A stretch of 64,000 nt of DNA from Symbiodinium natans (lineage: Eukaryota; Sar; Dinophyceae; Suessiales; Symbiodiniaceae). The position numbers and the translations under genes were made by a program. Numbering within the stretch: position 1 is the stretch's first letter; the number at the start of each line of letters is the position of its first letter. Below the pieces are notes generated by a model, which worked only from the letters and a program-made list of their open reading frames with translations, had not been told where the DNA came from and made no database searches. Positions 59,416 to 64,000 of this stretch are shown piece after piece. The DNA is taken from contig CAJNDS010002765.1 in the NCBI GenBank assembly GCA_905221605.1, positions 186,001-250,000 on the forward strand. The letters run 5' to 3'.

Positions 59416-60051
59416 ATGAACATGCATTCCGACAGTGTAGATATTGTTGATGTTGTTGCGACTGCTCACGGCATTGCTGAGACTGGCCTCAATCGTGCAC
59501 TTCAGAGCATCTGCAAAACTGGGTGCCACTTTTTGACCAGAGACTCTTTCGTATATTTCACAGACTGAGCGCTCGTGGTCTCCACATAGTGGCACTGTGA
59601 CTTCGATGGCCTTTGGGGGTGTGGGGATGGCTTCGAGTGCTGGGAGCGCGATTTGTGGCTGAGGCTTGCTACGTTAGCCACTCTGAGCTGCTCGAGATGC
59701 TTCACAGGCACCCTGAGTTCTCACGCACATGGCGTTCTGACGCTAAGCACGCATGGTGACTGCTTCGTTTCCGAGTTGAGGCAGTTGCGGCCAGGCCAGA
59801 TAGCCATTGCACGGGGCACAGCTGCAGTCGGGATGCTGTCACGTCGAGAGGTGTCGAGCGGTAGAATTGTTGGCTGCACCTCTGAGGTCCTCGAGGACGA
59901 TGTGGAGATACCGAGCCAGCCTCATCGAATCGTAGTGTGGCAGTCTCAAGTGTTCGCAAGAACTCCACCCAGGCACAACTGGCAGGCTTTGATTGACAAC
60001 ACCTTGGACTGTGCCCCCAGTGACTGGAGCTTGCTGAAGGCCCAGCGCTGA
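59416..60051 (+). CDS. Compact two-exon gene, 150-residue protein of unknown function
   Basis: Exon 1 (59416-59524) starts at an ATG six bases after a CTCCAG acceptor and reads MNMHSDSVDIVDVVATAHGI then GLNRALQSICKTG. A GC donor joins in phase to exon 2 (59708-60051), reading LSSHAHGVLTLSTHGD, FVSELRQLRPGQIAIARGT, GRIVGCTSEVLEDDVEIP and ending SDWSLLKAQR with a stop at 60049-60051. The joined frame is 151 codons including the stop. Exon 2 is long for this window. Alternative joins using an exon at 59664 (ACYVSHSELLEMLHRHPEF) are possible. I do not recognise the family. Confidence 0.6.
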
Positions 60052-60096
60052 AATGCACCCGAGCTCACCGGTGCAGCATAGTGAGAGTGGTTGGGG

Positions 60097-60152
60097 GCAA
60101 CGGCAGTGTAGGTGTCGCGTGGGTGTTGTGTGGGTGTCGCGTAGGTGTCCGG
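60097..60152. repeat. Degenerate tandem repeat of gtgggtgtcgcgt
   Basis: About four imperfect copies of an 11-13 base unit lie between two gene candidates. Confidence 0.75.
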
Positions 60153-60174
60153 TTGGGGATTCAACCGCGCTTCA

Positions 60175-61390
60175 GATCTTCAGCTGAAGCCAGGACTCGA
60201 CTTCTCTTTGCAAGCGTTGCTTCGGCAGAAAAGGCCGACAAATGGTGATGCTCCAGGAGAAAGGGGCAGCATCATGAACTCCTCCAGCTTGGGACTGATG
60301 TCGTGGCTGCAGAGCCTCATGCTCAGACGAAATTATCAAAAAGCAGCGTCAACACGGTCCAGCTGGAGGTAGTGCGAGAGCCACGGCCCACATGTGAGAC
60401 CCGACCCAATGCTTTCAGATAGCGCTCTAATCTTTACTGCTTCGCGCTGCCGAGGTCAAGGTGGTTGGATGTCGAGGCAAGCAGAGTTCTCATTCTCCTG
60501 GACCGTTTGCGTGGGGGATGTGGCTCAGGATCTTGTATGGAGCCCCGACGCGCAAAGGTGCACGACAGAACGCTGCCCAGTGCCAGTCTACCAACGTGTG
60601 ATCTGCATAAAGACAGCAGTAGTTGGCTGGGGTGCTTGTCTAGGAATGCCACATCCAACCATCGTCTTCTTCAAACGGCGGCAAAGGCAGCTTCGAGGTT
60701 CGAAGACTCGGGACTCGATGTGATTCCCTGGCAGGTGCTCGCCAAGTCCCATCCCGAGAGCAGTCAGAGCAGTCTGCTGGGCCAGTTGGAGAAAGCTTTC
60801 CAGCAAGAGTTCGGCCACGACTCGCATGGGGAGACACCGGACGACAGAAGCTGTCCAGATGCATACTTGATGCGAACGCCCTTCAAGGCGAGATCGCAAG
60901 AAGTGCCTTGCTCTTGATACTGCAATGCTATGCTGCATCCGATTCCGCACAGGAAACATTCTGGTGGCACTTTTGGGGCCCAGCGTATCACTACGCCGGG
61001 ACCGGAGCATACATTGTCAAGGCTCGCAATGCATGCATGCGACACTATGAGCTGTTGTCGCGCACATCTTCCCAAATGTGTCACACATCTGCCGCACGGT
61101 AGGCTGATTCCATCCCAGCAGTCTTGGCACATCTGCAGAGCCAGCCCATCAGTGACATCGACGGCATGCTCTTGTCACAGGCGAGCGGAAACGCCATTGA
61201 GACACTAGCACTTCGAATCTTGCGATCTCTTGCCGGTGTGCAGCCTGGGCAGGGTGATCTGCGGGCATACGAGCTGTGGCCGCATGTGTTTCCTTTAACT
61301 GGAGACCACATGAAGTCCACCATGCTGGATGCTTCTCAGTGGCCGGGTTGCCATTCAGAGCTAGCCTCGCCCAGCTCCGACGCCAGCTAA
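60175..61390 (+). CDS. Unidentified gene, exon candidates
   Basis: Around 60265-60410 a frame reads HHELLQLGTDVVAAEPHAQ and VNTVQLEVVREPRPTCE. At 60668-60898 a frame reads SRFEDSGLDVIPWQVLAKS, then LLGQLEKAFQQEFGHDSHG and CPDAYLMRTPFK, up to a GC donor. Near 60925-61050 a frame reads ETFWWHFWGPAYHYAGTGA, and 61121-61390 reads SDIDGMLLSQASGNAIETLA and LRILRSLAGVQPGQGD. The exons look coding, but I could not fix their phases or recognise a family. Confidence 0.45.
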
Positions 61391-63373
61391 TGCAGAGTGA
61401 TGCAGAGTGTGAATTTCCTCCTCAACCTGCTCTAGCAACCCCGCACAACTGCGAATGCTCTGTCCGCATCTGTCCGCCTTGGCCATGACAAGGGGGCACT
61501 CTATGCTCAGCTGCCCCAGGTAAGAGGTGGGACCCGAAAGAACCTTTTTCCCACGCTTCCAGAACTTCGCGGGGGGCCTTCTGCCGAAGTGTTACGCGGA
61601 GAGTCGGGGAGGACAGTTTTCAGGCCCCGGCGCGAGAGGTCTTGGACCTCTCCAGAAACCCCGGGGCAGGACAGCTGGGAGATGTTGGGAGGAAGGGAAC
61701 GAGCATGGGGTCCTGCCAATCTGAAGTCTTATGATTCTTATGAGTGAAGACAAGCATGAGATGCGTGACGCTGTCAAGACCGAATTCACCCCCTGCCTGG
61801 CCCTGCTGTTCTTGAACTAGGATCATAAGATTCAGCAACTCCTCGAAGCCGAAGCTTAGCAACGTTTCTGGGCCTGGGTGTTGGCTGCGGCTCGTGTCCT
61901 GATTTCGGCAGCTTTGCAGCGGCCTGGGTGTTCTTGCCAGAAATGCGAGCCCGAGAGTCCCTGAGTGTTTCCTTTCCGCGGCCCACACAGATGCACACAG
62001 ATGCACACAGATGCCATGATGCGACAACACGAAAAGCACTCAGGACCTCTCCTCAGTCTGCTTTAATCGGTCGGCTGTCCGAGTTGATGCCGCCTGTTGA
62101 GGAAGGCTGGGGCTTAGTCGCTTGGTGCTTGCCATTCCGCTTGTCCTTTCCTTACACTTCTTGCTCTGCGACACTTTTGCCATTCTTCACTGCTTACAGG
62201 TGAAGGGCGCGAGCAAAATCTCTCCAAGAGAGATGCGTGCCTTGACTGGAAAGCAGGTGTTCTGAAAGGCTAAAAATGCGGCCTCAGCACCCCCTGGAAT
62301 AAAGTGCGCATGCAGTCATATCATCGGCTCAGTTGTGTAGCATGCGTAGCTTTAGCCTTTGTTGCGCCTCGAAAGAACTACTGATCTACGTGCGGCCAAG
62401 GATAGTGCGCACCGCAGCACGTTCACAGTCCAAGCGGAAGGATGTTGCCAAGATGCTCCCCACCTGGCTTGTTGGCTTGTTGGGCTTCCTTGCAGTTGAG
62501 TCTCGAGAAGCCATGCGAAGTCTTCGAAGGTCCGGAAAGCTCTCTACCGACACGCCTCGGTGACAGCGTGTGACAGCTTGCGACAGCACATCCAGACGAT
62601 CCTCGATTCAGCGTTTCACTTTATATTGTTGTGTGGCCGACAGTGTGTGCGGTTGCTTAGAAAAGCCGCTACGACTTTCTGCCTCTTCATAGGGCTTTGT
62701 GGCTTTGAGTGCTGTTGAGTCATGCTAGGCGATGTTGAGAGTAGAGTGCGAAAGCCGTCACGAGGAGCAGCGGCGACACCAGCTTCGGTTCTTTCGGGTC
62801 CCCGCTGCCCGTGAGTTCGCGCCCAAGAGCCACTACCGAGAGGATCGAAACACAGCGTAGATCTAAGCAGAAGTATATGATATAGAGAGAGAGATATATA
62901 TATATATATGCTGATATATGATATCGATTTTTGGATAATATGAAAAATCATGGGATTAGCAGTGTTTCTAGTCAGTACATACCAATCATCATATTCTATC
63001 CATATCTGTGTAGAAAGAACTGAGAGGTGTTTTTTTGGGCGGTGACCATATGTGTATTTCTATATCCACAGCTATCCACATATATGCATATTTATATTTA
63101 TATAACTATATATACATATACACATATATTTTCTGTCCCCCCCCGCCATGCTCTAAGTTTTTCCTGTGTCCTACGAAAACCTTCGGAAATACCGATGAGG
63201 ATGACATGCTGAGCATGTGCGGCAAAGTCCTTTTTCGGGAGGTCTGATTTTATGTGAAAAACCGTGCAAAGAATACAGGAAACACCTGAGTTTTTGCACG
63301 TTCTATTTCTGAAACTTTAACCTCTGATTATAAAGTCCTTGTGAGATTTCGTTACATTTTGTTACGAACAAGC
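61391..63373. other. Mostly noncoding; TA microsatellites
   Basis: A frame at 61510-61740 (NLFPTLPELRGGPSAEVLRG) may be an exon of the preceding gene. A 12-base unit (cacacagatgca) is tandemly repeated at 61984-62015. TA-rich runs lie at 62884-62910 and 63060-63130. A weak frame at 62390-62563 contains MLPTWLVGLLGFLAVESRE. Nothing is assigned. Confidence 0.35.
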
Positions 63374-63394
63374 AGGCCTCGAAAGAGGCCTTTT
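63374..63394. other. Perfect short hairpin with GAAA loop and T-run
   Basis: aggcctc-gaaa-gaggcct forms a seven-base-pair stem with a GNRA tetraloop and is followed by TTT. It resembles a bacterial intrinsic terminator, but the surroundings are eukaryotic, so it may be chance or a structured RNA element. Confidence 0.5.
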
Positions 63395-63737
63395 ACTATG
63401 GACATTCCGACTTTGACTGAAGTAATGCATATCTATATATATACATATATGTACATACGCATACGCATATGCGACGCATATGTACTTTTTTTGTGAGTGA
63501 AGGAGAAGGTTTGTTTGGTTTTGGGGTTTCTGTGTAGGCCACCTTCCTGTTGGAAAGAAGCGAGGCAGTTCGAGTCCGTCGCCCTGCACAAGGCTGGAAC
63601 GTCTGTGGAGTCATTGGGCCAACCCCGGTCCACCAATGACGCAGTTTTACTGCATGCATGCACACGTGCCAGGCCATCTCTTCAGGCGCGGAACGTTTGG
63701 ATAAAGCGCCGCGTGGAAACTTCACTGTTCAGCTCAG

Positions 63738-64000
63738 GCCTCCCGCGACAAGCAACTGCAGGAGTTGACTGTGAGGGCTCAGAAAGCTGAGGCCACTTCT
63801 GTACATCTTGTTGTCGTTCAATTTGTCCAGCTGTTGTTCTGCTTGCACCTCCTTGTCGTGCAGACGGCAGCGCGGCAACGAGAACGGGACAGCTGCTCTG
63901 ATGGCACAAGCGCAAGTCACCTTAGCTTTTGGGGCAGGACCTGGAGAAAATCAAAGGCCGCCTGGAACAGGCTTTGGCAGAGGCATCCAAACGCAAGGAC
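63738..64000 (+). CDS. Coiled-coil gene, first exons seen, runs off the window
   Basis: 63738-63791 follows a CTCAG acceptor and reads ASRDKQLQELTVRAQKAE. It joins through a GC donor, both sides in phase zero, to 63938-64000, reading DLEKIKGRLEQALAEASKRK and continuing past the window edge. The heptad pattern indicates a coiled coil. Function and upstream exons are unknown. Confidence 0.65.

Noticed and set aside
63500-63600. Possible tRNA around gcagttcgagtccgtc
   Set aside because: The T-arm pairs at four of five positions, but no matching 5' acceptor strand or D-arm is present upstream.

Overview
The window looks like nuclear DNA of a dinoflagellate, most likely a relative of Symbiodinium. 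The case rests on gene structure. No long prokaryote-like genes are present, but recognisable eukaryotic proteins can be read through many tiny exons (21 to about 150 bases). Their introns begin with GC, GT or GA and end in AG, with a G as the first exon base. In the four genes traced base by base (sirtuin, aldo-keto reductase, protein kinase A, saccharopine dehydrogenase-like oxidoreductase) I could place about 57 junctions by hand: roughly 33 GC, 12 GT and 12 GA donors. Every identified gene is on the + strand, which fits the one-directional gene arrays known in dinoflagellates.

Layout. 1.3-3.5 kb: ankyrin-repeat gene. 5.3-7.3 kb: coiled-coil gene. 8.9-12.4 kb: exons of unidentified genes. 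15.3-16.7 kb: SET-domain gene. 17.0-18.2 kb: unidentified exons. 20.4-21.5 kb: second ankyrin-type gene. 22.9-24.0 kb: unidentified gene whose intron holds a GT/GC-rich repeat. 26.6-28.8 kb: sirtuin. 29.3-34.0 kb: three unidentified groups of exons. 37.05-40.46 kb: aldo-keto reductase. 40.94-43.88 kb: protein kinase A catalytic subunit. 45.3-48.6 kb: repeat and mobile-element island with a broken retroelement RNase H, a tandem pair of element units, an inverted-repeat hairpin and a foldback element. 50.1-51.7 kb: unidentified gene. 51.86-55.51 kb: saccharopine dehydrogenase-like oxidoreductase. 55.6-61.4 kb: several unidentified genes, including a compact two-exon gene for a 150-residue protein. 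63.7 kb to the end: start of a coiled-coil gene that leaves the window.

The identified genes do not form a pathway. They are a mixed set of housekeeping and signalling genes lying head to tail. In at least three genes an AG|G-type or AG acceptor lies 3 to 6 bases before the likely start codon, as expected if messages receive a trans-spliced leader. No rRNA, tRNA, CRISPR array or bacterial-type operon was found. Gene ends, UTRs and exons without recognisable protein similarity are uncertain because they were read by eye without alignment.
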